22,373 nucleotides of DNA from Firmicutes bacterium UBA5486 (GTDB lineage: Bacteria; Bacillota; UBA4882; UBA10575), in contig DIPO01000061.1 of NCBI GenBank assembly GCA_002427045.1, positions 1-22,373 of the forward strand, given 5' to 3'. The notes below the pieces were generated by a model. That model was not told the DNA's origin. It saw only the letters and a list, made by a program, of their open reading frames with translations, and searched no databases. A program made the position numbers and the translations under genes. Below are positions 1-6,253 of the stretch, in pieces. Positions within the stretch are counted from its first letter, which is position 1; each line of letters begins with the position of its first letter.

Positions 1-27
1 CCGATTATGAGGGGTCAGACCGCTTTC

Positions 28-74
28 AAATAAAAAAAGCCCGGCACTACTCACGAAGAGCAATACCGGGCTTT
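28..74 (-). terminator. Rho-independent terminator after the terminase operon
   Basis: A 9-bp perfect stem (36-44 with 66-74, AAAGCCCGG/CCGGGCTTT) has a loop of about 21 bases that contains further pairing. On the minus strand it runs into a run of Ts (positions 38-32). It lies just after the stop of the Com-like gene at 86, so it fits the end of the leftward terminase transcript. Confidence 0.75.
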
Positions 75-85
75 GTAGCCTCTTT

Positions 86-241
86 TTATTTTTTAAATAT
101 ATTCATAACCAAATCCCTGAAACTAAACGTTATAATCTCTCTGCAACTCCGGCACTTTATTTGTATCACTTTTTTGTTGTAATCAAATAGCCGGGTACGA
201 TGGTTATTTTTCCTACATTCCGGGCAGTACAATTCTATCAA
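86..241 (-). CDS. Com-like zinc-ribbon protein (51 aa)
   Basis: The gene has a TTG start with an AGAAGGTGG ribosome binding site just upstream, and the start overlaps the stop of the preceding gene (TTGA). The protein begins MIELYCPEC and has two CxxC pairs, C6/C9 and C30/C33, the second in the context IKCRSCREI. That spacing and the 'IxCxxC+EI' ending resemble the Com zinc-ribbon family, named after phage Mu Com, which binds the mom mRNA and allows its translation. Small Com-like proteins are common in Firmicutes prophages, mostly of unknown role. A regulatory role here is inference. It is the last gene before the terminator at 28-74. Confidence 0.7.
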   Translation of the reverse strand: MIELYCPECRKNNHRTRLFDYNKKVIQIKCRSCREIITFSFRDLVMNIFKK

Positions 242-381
242 TCATCCACCTTCTCTACACTAAGAATTTTCCATCCCTCCCGGTCTAGGTCTACAATACG
301 ATCAACTAGCCTTTGATTTATTTCCACCACTCTTTTTATTGGTTTTCCGTTTGGTGTCACTAGCCGCTCTTTTACCTTCAT
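238..381 (-). CDS. Small phage protein, unknown (47 aa)
   Basis: The ATG start follows a strong GGAGGG ribosome binding site. The product is a charged 47-residue protein (MKVKERLVTPNGKPIKRVVE at the N-terminus, ending SVEKVDD) with no domain I recognise. It is read in a different frame from the last 80 bases of the upstream gene 302-580, an unusually long overlap. It is also coupled to the Com-like gene by a stop/start overlap. The good ribosome binding site and the exact junction with the next gene support it being real. The main doubt is the long overlap. Confidence 0.6.
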   Translation of the reverse strand: MKVKERLVTPNGKPIKRVVEINQRLVDRIVDLDREGWKILSVEKVDD

Positions 382-580
382 TTTTTCCCTCCGTTGTCTT
401 GTTATCTTTCTTCTCTTCCTTTTTTTCTGGTGGCTTAGGAGGATTATCTTTGACTGTTACAGCCTTTTTCTTTGGTACGAACTTATAAACACGTCCATCG
501 GGCGAATCAAAGGTTATAACATATCCATTCTTTCTTTGTTCTACAACTTCATATTCTTTTTCGCCTACCTTAACCTTCAT
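302..580 (-). CDS. Small basic phage protein with lysine-rich tail (92 aa)
   Basis: The start at 580 (MKVKVGEKEYEVVE) is chosen because GGAGG lies 8 bases upstream; a longer open frame to 640 has no ribosome binding site. Residues 1-45 look folded (GEKEYEVVEQRKNGYVITF...GRVYKFVPKK). The remaining half is low-complexity Lys/Glu/Asn/Ser sequence. I do not recognise the family. It overlaps the membrane-protein gene by 11 bases upstream and gene 238-381 by 80 bases downstream. The disordered tail is encoded by exactly the stretch shared with the next gene. Confidence 0.6.
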   Translation of the reverse strand: MKVKVGEKEYEVVEQRKNGYVITFDSPDGRVYKFVPKKKAVTVKDNPPKPPEKKEEKKDNKTTEGKNEGKRAASDTKRKTNKKSGGNKSKAS

Positions 581-842
581 CTGGAATAACCTCCACTTCT
601 GCAGTTCCCAAATTAGCTGTATATTTCTTAGTATTAACATTCGGCTTAGGAAGATCGTTTAATACCGCCGCTTTCTCTGCACTTCCCGTCTGGATACGGT
701 TAAGCAGGGTAGCCCGTTCAACATAGGCATTACATTCCTGCTCAATTATGAATGCCAATAATGCTTTAATCCACAAGTGAATAAAGCAAAGTGTAATCAC
801 AACAACAACTGCTAGAATACTAGCTAACAAAATGGTAATCAT
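570..842 (-). CDS. Small single-pass membrane protein next to terminase (90 aa)
   Basis: The open frame extends to a GTG at 851, but the ATG at 842 follows AGAGGTG at good spacing and is preferred. An N-terminal hydrophobic segment (about residues 2-32, rich in I/L/V/A) predicts one membrane-spanning helix. A charged soluble C-terminal half of about 55 residues follows. The gene begins 12 bases after the terminase stop, so it is translated from the same message. I cannot assign a function. A holin is possible from size and topology, but holins normally sit beside a lysin and usually have two or more helices. Confidence 0.7.
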   Translation of the reverse strand: MITILLASILAVVVVITLCFIHLWIKALLAFIIEQECNAYVERATLLNRIQTGSAEKAAVLNDLPKPNVNTKKYTANLGTAEVEVIPDEG

Positions 843-854
843 ATCTATCACCTC

Positions 855-2363
855 TCATATAATCTCACTAACATCTATTTTTTTGTCTCCTTCTTGGAGG
901 CTAACAATTTGACTATATATTTCATACTCTGCCGATCCTTTTCCAAACCGTTCTGCCAACTCGTCTAACTTACTGCTTTCCGGTTCACTATATATATAAG
1001 TGTTAAGACGGTTAAGGGCTTGGCTCATGGCATCAACTTGATCATCATTGGCACCTTTAGGAAAAGCTGAACACTCTTCAACATAATCGTTAACCCATGG
1101 TGCTATACTTGGATCTGGTATATAAACGTTGCCAGCTTCTATTGAAGGAGCAACGGCACTAGCTCTAGCTTCTTTACTTCCATCTGGTTTAACTGCTATA
1201 AAACCGCCTAATTCCCTTTGTAGTGTAGATATAACCGCCGGACCATTAGCTTTATCCTCAACTAATTTATAATTCGTTTGTGGCCACTTTGCGGATAGAT
1301 TGCGAACTGCTTCACAGGTCGTTACGAAGTCCATCCTGTCCCTTACTTGGTCCAGCAGGTACTTATCGGCTTTGTGTAATCCCCAAACCTGACCAACAAC
1401 ATAGTCGGTCCCCTGTGTATCCTTGAAAGTCATATCCCACGACTGAATAATAACCCTAAAATCATTTGGTGGTTCCTTGTAATACTTCCACCATTCCCTT
1501 TTGAACATCGTTCCTTTCGCTGGTGAAGGTCGCTGCTGGTACAATGCCGCCCACGCATAACTACCTACCGCTTTCTTGGTAGTATCCATCCATGCTTGGT
1601 CATAACCATGCTCCGGCCATAACGGTTCGCCGGGTGCCCTGCCTAGCAAGTCTCCTTCTTCCGCTTTTGCAGGTAATGAAATAATCGTCCAATCCTCAAC
1701 CTCTCCATATTCAGGATTGAGTAACCGCCCGGCCAAGTCATCCTCATGCCATCTTGTTAGGATGATAATAACTGCCCCTCCCGGATGTAACCGGGTGTAT
1801 AAGGTGCTTTGCCACTCCTGCCATATCTTTTCCCTATATACCTCCGAATCCGCTTCCTCTCGGTTTTTGATTGGATCATCTATCAGGAGAAGATCCGCAC
1901 CTTGGCCAGTAATTCCCCCTCCAATACCTACCGAAATCATACCACCGCGATAACCGTCAATATCCCAATCTGTCATTGATGATTTTTCTTTTGATACCTC
2001 TATATTAAATACGTGGTTCCCATACTCAATTATTTTCGCTCTGTTTAGCTTTCCAAACCTTTGGGCAAGTGAATCACCATAACTAACCTCTATTACTCTC
2101 CGGTCTGGGTCCTTGCCTATAAAATAGCTGGGAAATGTCTCAGTAACCGTCATAGACTTACCATGCCTAGGCGGCATATAAATCATCAACCGGGTAATCT
2201 CTCCGCGTTCTACACGCTGCAAAGCATTACAAACGAGGTTTAAATGTCTTGCTGGCCGCCATTGCCCGTTGTGCACGTATTGTACATAAGATTTATAATC
2301 ACGTCTTGCCCTCTCCGCCCTCACCTGCTGTAACGTCGGTAGCATGGGTAAGGATGGTTTCAA
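855..2363 (-). CDS. terL: Phage terminase large subunit
   Basis: This is the DNA-packaging motor ATPase and headful or cos nuclease (502 aa, a usual length). The ATPase domain has Walker A MPPRHGKSM (63-71), Walker B LLLIDDP (158-164) and the coupling motif ILTRWHEDD (201-209). The C-terminal RNase H-like nuclease has acidic residues in SWDMTFKD (D310), VEDKANG (D370) and DDQVDA (440-445). The start is TTG at 2363 because AAGGAG lies about 10 bases upstream. The later ATG at 2345 lacks a ribosome binding site. It overlaps the small-subunit gene by 65 bases, which is typical of tight translational coupling. It would act with the off-window portal protein. Confidence 0.96.
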   Translation of the reverse strand: MKPSLPMLPTLQQVRAERARRDYKSYVQYVHNGQWRPARHLNLVCNALQRVERGEITRLMIYMPPRHGKSMTVTETFPSYFIGKDPDRRVIEVSYGDSLAQRFGKLNRAKIIEYGNHVFNIEVSKEKSSMTDWDIDGYRGGMISVGIGGGITGQGADLLLIDDPIKNREEADSEVYREKIWQEWQSTLYTRLHPGGAVIIILTRWHEDDLAGRLLNPEYGEVEDWTIISLPAKAEEGDLLGRAPGEPLWPEHGYDQAWMDTTKKAVGSYAWAALYQQRPSPAKGTMFKREWWKYYKEPPNDFRVIIQSWDMTFKDTQGTDYVVGQVWGLHKADKYLLDQVRDRMDFVTTCEAVRNLSAKWPQTNYKLVEDKANGPAVISTLQRELGGFIAVKPDGSKEARASAVAPSIEAGNVYIPDPSIAPWVNDYVEECSAFPKGANDDQVDAMSQALNRLNTYIYSEPESSKLDELAERFGKGSAEYEIYSQIVSLQEGDKKIDVSEII

Positions 2364-2796
2364 GCTGCATCAACTCCTTGTTACTCAACCGTGATAAATC
2401 CATTTGTGTTTGAATAGGACCACCGCCGGGGCCGGATACCTCCTGTGCTGTTCGCTCTTTGTATTTATCCGGCATAGCACCTTTAAGCAAAAACATAAGT
2501 AAATTATCGCTGTACCGCTTGATATAGCCTACAACCCGTCCCTGATAATAAACTGGTTCATCTATCCCCTCCGCCGCTCTCCTCCGGGCCTCTTCCTCTA
2601 GTGCCTCTGCTGCATCCATCTCCGCATCCTTTACCTGCTCCGCAAATTCCACACTCTCATTAATCCATCTGTACCATGTTGACCGAGCTATACCTGATAC
2701 TCTACAAGCGTTCGATACTGTCCCATGTTCCCTATACGCTTCTATAGCATCGGCCATCCGTTTCTCTCTCTTTTTTATATCGTCCTTTTGTCCCAT
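2299..2796 (-). CDS. terS: Phage terminase small subunit
   Basis: A 165-residue protein with an N-terminal helix-turn-helix (about residues 17-48, AIEAYREHGTVSNACRVSGI then TWYRWI). An acidic/alanine-rich helical middle section and a C-terminal tail follow. The size, HTH and position directly before terL identify it as the subunit that recognises the phage packaging site. A GGGAGGTGATG ribosome binding site precedes the ATG. The gene starts leftward from a 156-base region that also launches a rightward cassette. Family assignment rests on motif and context, and the precise terminase small-subunit family is not certain. Confidence 0.9.
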   Translation of the reverse strand: MGQKDDIKKREKRMADAIEAYREHGTVSNACRVSGIARSTWYRWINESVEFAEQVKDAEMDAAEALEEEARRRAAEGIDEPVYYQGRVVGYIKRYSDNLLMFLLKGAMPDKYKERTAQEVSGPGGGPIQTQMDLSRLSNKELMQLETILTHATDVTAGEGGEGKT

Positions 2797-2855
2797 GCCA
2801 ACATCACCTCCCTCGGTTTTTACCTTGGAGTTTCAAGATAATATATTAAAAGGTA

Positions 2856-2884
2856 TTGACACGGTATTGATATGGTGGTACCAT
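2856..2884 (+). promoter_or_regulatory. Putative promoter of the rightward small-gene cassette
   Basis: TTGACA (2856-2861), a 17-base spacer and TACCAT (2879-2884, 4 of 6 matches) form a sigma-A-like promoter. A second TTGACA at 2889 has no convincing -10. The short sequence TATTGA(C/T)A recurs at 2854 and 2865 and may be a binding site. The rest of 2797-2952 holds only the two ribosome binding sites. Confidence 0.4.
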
Positions 2885-2952
2885 TTACTTGACATTGATA
2901 TTTTCTCTCCCCCGGCAGGGATGAACATTGAAAACTAAATAGGAGGTTAGCC

Positions 2953-3102
2953 ATGAAGGAACTACTTATTGATGGTACTAAACTACCATGTTATATCCCT
3001 AATGGTAATGGTACATGTGAAACTTGCATTTATGTATCAGACAATGCCAGAAATGAAATATGTATCAGGTGTTGCAAGTATAGGAGGTCTAACAATGACT
3101 AA
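2953..3102 (+). CDS. Small cysteine-rich protein, first gene of rightward cassette (49 aa)
   Basis: AGGAGG lies 6 bases before the ATG. The 49-residue product has six cysteines, including C22-x2-C25 and C37-x2-C40-C41, arranged like a treble-clef or zinc-ribbon metal site (GTCETC ... CIRCCKYRR). Its last codons contain the ribosome binding site (TAGGAGG) and start of the next gene, with an 8-base overlap, so the pair is translationally coupled. I do not recognise a named family. DNA or RNA binding is possible but unproven. Confidence 0.65.
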   Translation: MKELLIDGTKLPCYIPNGNGTCETCIYVSDNARNEICIRCCKYRRSNND

Positions 3103-3412
3103 ACAAGAGTTTTTAAATCTATCCGGTTTTACCCCTCATGCAGTTTCGGGCGATCAATTTAAACGACTTTTAATAGTGTACCGGGCATCTAATACAGATA
3201 AGGAAGCCTTTTGCAAGAGAGTTACTAAATTGTATTTCATAATGACTAAAAAGGCTTTTGATCGTGTATTAGATTCTATCCCTTTAAAAGCTAAAATCGC
3301 CGCTGTAGAAGATAACGATTATTATGGAATTAATGAAATCCTTGATCAAGAAGCTGACGATCAGATGGAAATCTTAATTTCTTGCTTAGAAAAACAAGTT
3401 ACATCATATTAA
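3095..3412 (+). CDS. Phage protein of unknown function (105 aa)
   Basis: The open frame extends upstream to 2969, but the ATG at 3095 follows TAGGAGG and is the likely start (MTKQEFLNLSGFTPHAVSGD). The product is soluble, mostly helical and slightly acidic, with no motif I recognise. It is the second gene of the rightward cassette, overlapping the Cys-rich gene upstream. A short hairpin begins 6 bases after its stop. Confidence 0.75.
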   Translation: MTKQEFLNLSGFTPHAVSGDQFKRLLIVYRASNTDKEAFCKRVTKLYFIMTKKAFDRVLDSIPLKAKIAAVEDNDYYGINEILDQEADDQMEILISCLEKQVTSY

Positions 3413-3418
3413 ATGGCC

Positions 3419-3439
3419 TGCCGGGAGCCTATCCCGGCA
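3419..3439 (+). other. Intercistronic hairpin 1
   Basis: A perfect 8-bp stem TGCCGGGA/TCCCGGCA closes a 5-base loop GCCTA, 6 bases after a stop codon. There is no T-run after it, so it is not a standard terminator. It closely resembles hairpins at 3679-3697 and 4113-4133. Confidence 0.75.
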
Positions 3440-3467
3440 TCATTAAATAACAGAAAGGTTGGTATGA

Positions 3468-3671
3468 TTGAGTAAAATTATATTGAAACATAACACACAA
3501 ATATCTGATCTGAAGTCTAAAATTTCCGATCTACAAGAGCAATGCGGCAAATTATACAGGGATTGCCGCGAAACAGGCCAGTTTGACAGCGAAGAACACG
3601 AACGGCTGTCACGAAAAATTGAATGGCTAGAATACTTGCTCTGGGGAGCTAGACACAGTATGTTGCGTTAA
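3468..3671 (+). CDS. Small coiled-coil phage protein (67 aa)
   Basis: A TTG start at 3468 follows AGAAAGG. The only nearby ATG (3464) is in a frame that stops after three codons. The sequence is strongly helical with heptad-like repeats (ISDLKSKISDLQEQCGKLY, then HERLSRKIEWLEYLL), so it probably forms a coiled coil. No family recognised. Third gene of the rightward cassette. A hairpin begins 7 bases after its stop. Confidence 0.65.
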   Translation: MSKIILKHNTQISDLKSKISDLQEQCGKLYRDCRETGQFDSEEHERLSRKIEWLEYLLWGARHSMLR

Positions 3672-3678
3672 CCGTCCC

Positions 3679-3697
3679 GCTGGGAGCCTATCCCGGC
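3679..3697 (+). other. Intercistronic hairpin 2
   Basis: A 7-bp stem (GCTGGGA with TCCCGGC, including one T-G wobble) closes the same GCCTA loop as hairpin 1. It sits 7 bases after a stop codon and about 20 bases before the next ribosome binding site. No T-run follows. Confidence 0.65.
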
Positions 3698-3726
3698 ACC
3701 AAATTATATTATTAGGAGGATTTATA

Positions 3727-3930
3727 ATGCTTAATTTAATAGGTTATGATAACGAAGGTTACAAGGTTAAAAAGCAAGGCCATACCGCTGTAATTGCTAA
3801 AGGTAAAAATGATTATGTTGTATGGTACTACAAGGTAAAAAACAATAAACCATCGTTTTTCTGGGGCGAATACTCTACCGATATTAAAATGATTAATAAA
3901 ATATTTAATAAAATAGAAGGAGTATGTTAA
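3727..3930 (+). CDS. Small phage protein of unknown function (67 aa)
   Basis: ATTAGGAGG precedes the ATG. The protein is basic and rich in aromatic residues with alternating beta-like stretches (KVKKQGHTAVIAKGKNDYVVWYY). This suggests a small beta-sheet fold, but no family is recognised. The next gene starts one base after its stop. An overlapping minus-strand open frame (3736-3963) has no ribosome binding site and is discounted. Confidence 0.7.
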   Translation: MLNLIGYDNEGYKVKKQGHTAVIAKGKNDYVVWYYKVKNNKPSFFWGEYSTDIKMINKIFNKIEGVC

Positions 3931-3931
3931 A

Positions 3932-4105
3932 ATGAACGATAAAATAAAAAAAGGTAATACCATGGTATTGATAGAACATTTAAAGGAAAAAGGTTTTCAA
4001 ATCATTTCACATGGTAAAGTTACAATTTACCGCGATCCGGACCTTGACAATTTACCAGAACCTACTGATTATGAAGAATGGTTAGTATTCAATAACATCG
4101 ACTAA
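3932..4105 (+). CDS. Small acidic phage protein (57 aa)
   Basis: AGAAGGAG is encoded in the last codons of the preceding gene, 9 bases before this ATG. The product runs from MNDKIKKGNTMVLIEHLKEK to a C-terminus ending EEWLVFNNID. It has an amphipathic helix followed by a beta/acidic stretch. It may work with the preceding 67-aa protein because of the tight coupling. Function unknown. Confidence 0.65.
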   Translation: MNDKIKKGNTMVLIEHLKEKGFQIISHGKVTIYRDPDLDNLPEPTDYEEWLVFNNID

Positions 4106-4112
4106 CAAGTAA

Positions 4113-4133
4113 CCCCCGGAGCTAATCCGGGGG
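4113..4133 (+). other. Intercistronic hairpin 3
   Basis: A perfect 8-bp stem CCCCCGGA/TCCGGGGG closes the loop GCTAA, 7 bases after a stop codon. The stem sequence differs from hairpin 1 on both sides while pairing and the GGA...TCC closing end are kept. No T-run follows. Confidence 0.75.
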
Positions 4134-4162
4134 CATTAACCTATCTAAAAGGAGTGTTTATA

Positions 4163-4582
4163 ATGAAAGTGGTTAAAACCTCTATATCACCTTATCCGAA
4201 TACCTTAAAGCGTATTAAAGAACGTGGTGCAGTAAGTACTATTATCGAACGTGATATGAACCGTTTATACGATATGTACGAAAGAGCACTTAGACAGATA
4301 CCTCTTACCATTGAAGAGGCTTGCCTAATTTGTGATCATTTAAAAGGAACTGTAAACGATCCTTCATCTGCATCAATCCTATGGGCATCTATTGAAGATG
4401 GAATAAGTCTTAATGGTTTAGATAAGAAATGGGGCATAGATGGTCAAGAATTAGTCTCTAAGTTAAGGAAACTATCCGAGATCCAGTCAATGGCCTTGAT
4501 TGATGCTGTTGAAAGGTTTTGGTTCGGAGGGTATAAAAAGGAAGATATGGCCAAACTATTTATGATTAAGGCCGGGAATTAA
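4163..4582 (+). CDS. Conserved phage/Firmicutes protein of unknown function (139 aa)
   Basis: The start at 4163 has AAAGGAG 8 bases upstream. An in-frame GTG at 4154 overlaps that site and is rejected. The product is a helical soluble protein with the segment ALRQIPLTIEEACLICDHLKG, then WASIEDGISLNGLDKKWGID, and an LIDAVERFW ending. I recognise this pattern from unannotated proteins recurring in Firmicutes prophages but know of no function. It is the last gene of the rightward cassette. Its stop codon lies inside the loop of the terminator. Confidence 0.75.
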   Translation: MKVVKTSISPYPNTLKRIKERGAVSTIIERDMNRLYDMYERALRQIPLTIEEACLICDHLKGTVNDPSSASILWASIEDGISLNGLDKKWGIDGQELVSKLRKLSEIQSMALIDAVERFWFGGYKKEDMAKLFMIKAGN

Positions 4583-4598
4583 CCCGGTCTTTTTTGTT
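4571..4598 (+). terminator. Terminator of the rightward cassette
   Basis: The stem CCGGG/CCCGG (4572-4576 with 4583-4587) has a 6-base loop containing the TAA stop of the preceding gene, followed by TCTTTTTTGTTTT. It separates the cassette from the convergent NinB-like gene. Confidence 0.85.
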
Positions 4599-4603
4599 TT
4601 AGA

Positions 4604-5083
4604 TTAGAATGGTATTACTTGTTTTTCATCCATGAACGTCCGAAAATCCTCATCGTTGTAATTTGTCCAAGTACCGTATTTCTCATATTCCTTCCAAAAA
4701 CCAGATGTATCTACCCCTAGAATATCAATCATCAATTCCAAATTAACCAGATCGAAAAACTCTTTAAACTTTTTTTTATTTAAATCTGCTGTACTAAACC
4801 TGCCGTTTATATTGAAATCATGCCTATGTGTCGCTTTAAACCACGCCTTAATATCCTCGTGAAGAGCATCTATTGAAAAGTGTCCAGACGATTGCAAGTC
4901 TCCCCCAAAAGGATGTATACACCACGATAAAAAGCACCAATAAAGTGCATTTTGCTTCAGGGTCCGGGCCTTTCGTTTCTTTGTTACATTTACCGTTTCA
5001 CCCATACGCAATTTGCACGGGCTAGTAAACTGTATAAAGGCCGCCTTTTTATCATCCTGCACTACTGTAACCCTTCCTAACAT
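4604..5083 (-). CDS. NinB-like phage recombination protein
   Basis: 159 residues with the typical NinB features: an N-terminal beta-rich part, the conserved segment KKRKARTLKQNALYW (about residues 35-49), and a C-terminal helical region. Lambda NinB (Orf) binds SSB and single-stranded DNA and helps load recombinases or annealing proteins. That would fit the phage's own SSB and ERF protein further upstream. AAAGGAG precedes the ATG. It is the last gene of the leftward block starting at 6067 and converges on the rightward cassette. Confidence 0.8.
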   Translation of the reverse strand: MLGRVTVVQDDKKAAFIQFTSPCKLRMGETVNVTKKRKARTLKQNALYWCFLSWCIHPFGGDLQSSGHFSIDALHEDIKAWFKATHRHDFNINGRFSTADLNKKKFKEFFDLVNLELMIDILGVDTSGFWKEYEKYGTWTNYNDEDFRTFMDEKQVIPF

Positions 5084-5100
5084 TGTTTACTCCTTTCCTA

Positions 5101-5208
5101 TTAACCTCTCTTAATCCTGTGCTTGCATTTATCTTCCTTAGTCCTGCCTCCACATTCCTTCCCTTGCATTACCCTGCATTTAGTATTTGTAATTTTGCAT
5201 ATATACAA
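5101..5208 (-). CDS. Very small cysteine-rich protein (35 aa)
   Basis: A TTG start at 5208 follows GGGAGGGG. The product (MYICKITNTKC ... GGRTKEDKCKHRIKRG) is basic with four cysteines at 4, 11, 19 and 28. It overlaps the end of the zinc-finger gene at 5169-5345 by 40 bases in another frame. The strong ribosome binding site and regular Cys spacing favour a real gene. The short length and non-ATG start leave doubt. Confidence 0.45.
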   Translation of the reverse strand: MYICKITNTKCRVMQGKECGGRTKEDKCKHRIKRG

Positions 5209-5345
5209 TTTTTCCCCTCCCGCCGCTTTAACATCTCTTTCCGTCCGCACTCTCGACAAGGGGTTTCATTTCCCCAATATCGGTCCATGTCGTTGATAAC
5301 CGTTCGGCATTTCGGACAGACGAAATTTTTCCTTGGATCACTCAT
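5169..5345 (-). CDS. Small zinc-ribbon protein (58 aa)
   Basis: The ATG at 5345 overlaps the stop of the HNH gene by 8 bases (coupled translation). The protein has two CxxC knuckles, C10PKC13 and C30REC33, with a tryptophan/tyrosine turn between them, and a basic C-terminal tail. This is a classic zinc-ribbon pattern. No specific family is recognised. It lies directly downstream of the HNH gene and may bind nucleic acid. Confidence 0.65.
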   Translation of the reverse strand: MSDPRKNFVCPKCRTVINDMDRYWGNETPCRECGRKEMLKRREGKNCIYAKLQILNAG

Positions 5346-5739
5346 CTACATACCTCACTTTCTTGCCTTCTACTTTCCAAACCACTTTATATCCGGCTAC
5401 TTCAACCTTCCGGAACATTTCTCTTTCCACGTCTGGGTATTCGTGTATATAAGAATGACACAACCTCTTACTCATCCATATATGATCCGCTATATCTTTC
5501 CCCCCCTGACTACGATGGGGAAAGTGATGGGGATCATCTTTTGCCGTAACCCTACGGCCACCACAAACCGGACAAAACCCGGCAAAACATAAATCGCTTT
5601 TCTTTAGTGCTTCCTTTTTGACTGCTTCAGGCACCACACGGGCCCGACTCTTTAGGGTGCTGTTTTTCCTTCTTGTTTCTCTCTTTTTGGGCCGCATTGG
5701 TTTAGGTACTGGCCGGAAATCAGAAGAAAGATCAATCAT
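5338..5739 (-). CDS. HNH endonuclease-like protein (133 aa)
   Basis: The chosen ATG at 5739 lies just before the stop of the upstream gene (ATGATTGA), giving 133 residues. The longer open frame to 5796 would run deep into that gene. The N-terminus is basic (KPMRPKKRETRRKNSTLKS). The nuclease core has a zinc pair CPVC, the HNH-type stretch DPHHFPHRSQGGKD, and a downstream LCHSYIHEYP. Phage HNH proteins act in packaging (with terminase) or in recombination (NinG/Rap-like). Its position in a nin-like block next to NinB favours the second, but this is inference. Confidence 0.75.
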   Translation of the reverse strand: MIDLSSDFRPVPKPMRPKKRETRRKNSTLKSRARVVPEAVKKEALKKSDLCFAGFCPVCGGRRVTAKDDPHHFPHRSQGGKDIADHIWMSKRLCHSYIHEYPDVEREMFRKVEVAGYKVVWKVEGKKVRYVDE

Positions 5740-6067
5740 TCCACCATATCCGATCGCCGCCCTCTTCGTCGGTACATAACTGTTCACTAACTCCAATATC
5801 CAATATGCATAGGTCCATTGCTATCTCTCTAAGCATTCCTTTTATCTCATCTAAATATGGATAATACGGGACCCATTCCGTTGCTTCTGTTATTGCTTTT
5901 TCTTCAAACAACTCTATTATGTTTTCTGCATCTAAAATCTCTTCCATCACATCTACAAGATTATATCGTTTTAGATGTTTGTCCTGATACTTCTGTCTCC
6001 CTATTCTTGCTCTGGTTTTTTTCCATTCTTCTAGCTGGGATAAGCTAATATCTTTTAACCGCTTCAT
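5732..6067 (-). CDS. Phage protein of unknown function (111 aa)
   Basis: GGGAGGATAAT precedes the ATG. The protein is helical and acidic, with the segment RYNLVDVMEEILDAENIIELF and the C-terminus EGGDRIWWND. The 'LxDVxEEILDAEN' pattern loosely recalls the all-alpha NTP pyrophosphohydrolase fold, but the catalytic pattern is not complete, so no function is assigned. First gene of the leftward block behind the leader at 6068-6260. Confidence 0.7.
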   Translation of the reverse strand: MKRLKDISLSQLEEWKKTRARIGRQKYQDKHLKRYNLVDVMEEILDAENIIELFEEKAITEATEWVPYYPYLDEIKGMLREIAMDLCILDIGVSEQLCTDEEGGDRIWWND

Positions 6068-6100
6068 ATTATCCTCCCTTATTCTTGTTGAATCTGTATA

Positions 6101-6138
6101 TAAAAAACCCTACCAATATGGCAGGGTTTGTTTTTGTT
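6101..6138 (-). terminator. Terminator-like hairpin in the leader of the leftward block
   Basis: The stem AAACCCT/AGGGTTT (6105-6111 with 6123-6129) continues after one mismatch with CC/GG around a 5-base loop. It is followed by TTTTTTAT on the minus strand and by GTTTTTG on the plus strand. It lies about 35 bases upstream of the gene starting at 6067 and downstream of the promoter at 6254-6262, a position suited to attenuation or antitermination. A further hairpin, GGAGG with CCTCC (6144-6161), and a GGGT/ACCC hairpin near 6200-6216 lie upstream in the leader. Confidence 0.65.
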
Positions 6139-6253
6139 GGCCCGGAGGTGGTGCTATCCTCCAGGCTATATATAAATATATTAAGAAAGGAGGTCCGCGT
6201 ACCCTCTTGCGGGGTAGTTTTGAAAGGGTGTATTACAACATCTTGATATTACT

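Noticed and set aside
302..381. Programmed -1 frameshift at AAAAAAT joining genes 302-580 and 238-381
   Set aside because: A -1 shift at this A-run runs directly into TGA. The downstream gene is in the +1 frame and has its own strong ribosome binding site, so separate initiation is simpler.
1717..1953. Plus-strand open frame of 78 codons opposite the terminase gene
   Set aside because: It lies wholly inside the well-supported terL gene on the other strand and has no ribosome binding site.
5083..5592. Plus-strand open frame of 169 codons
   Set aside because: It is antisense to the HNH, zinc-ribbon and Cys-rich genes. Its composition (Phe/Pro/Ser-rich) is typical of an antisense frame, and it has no convincing start signal.
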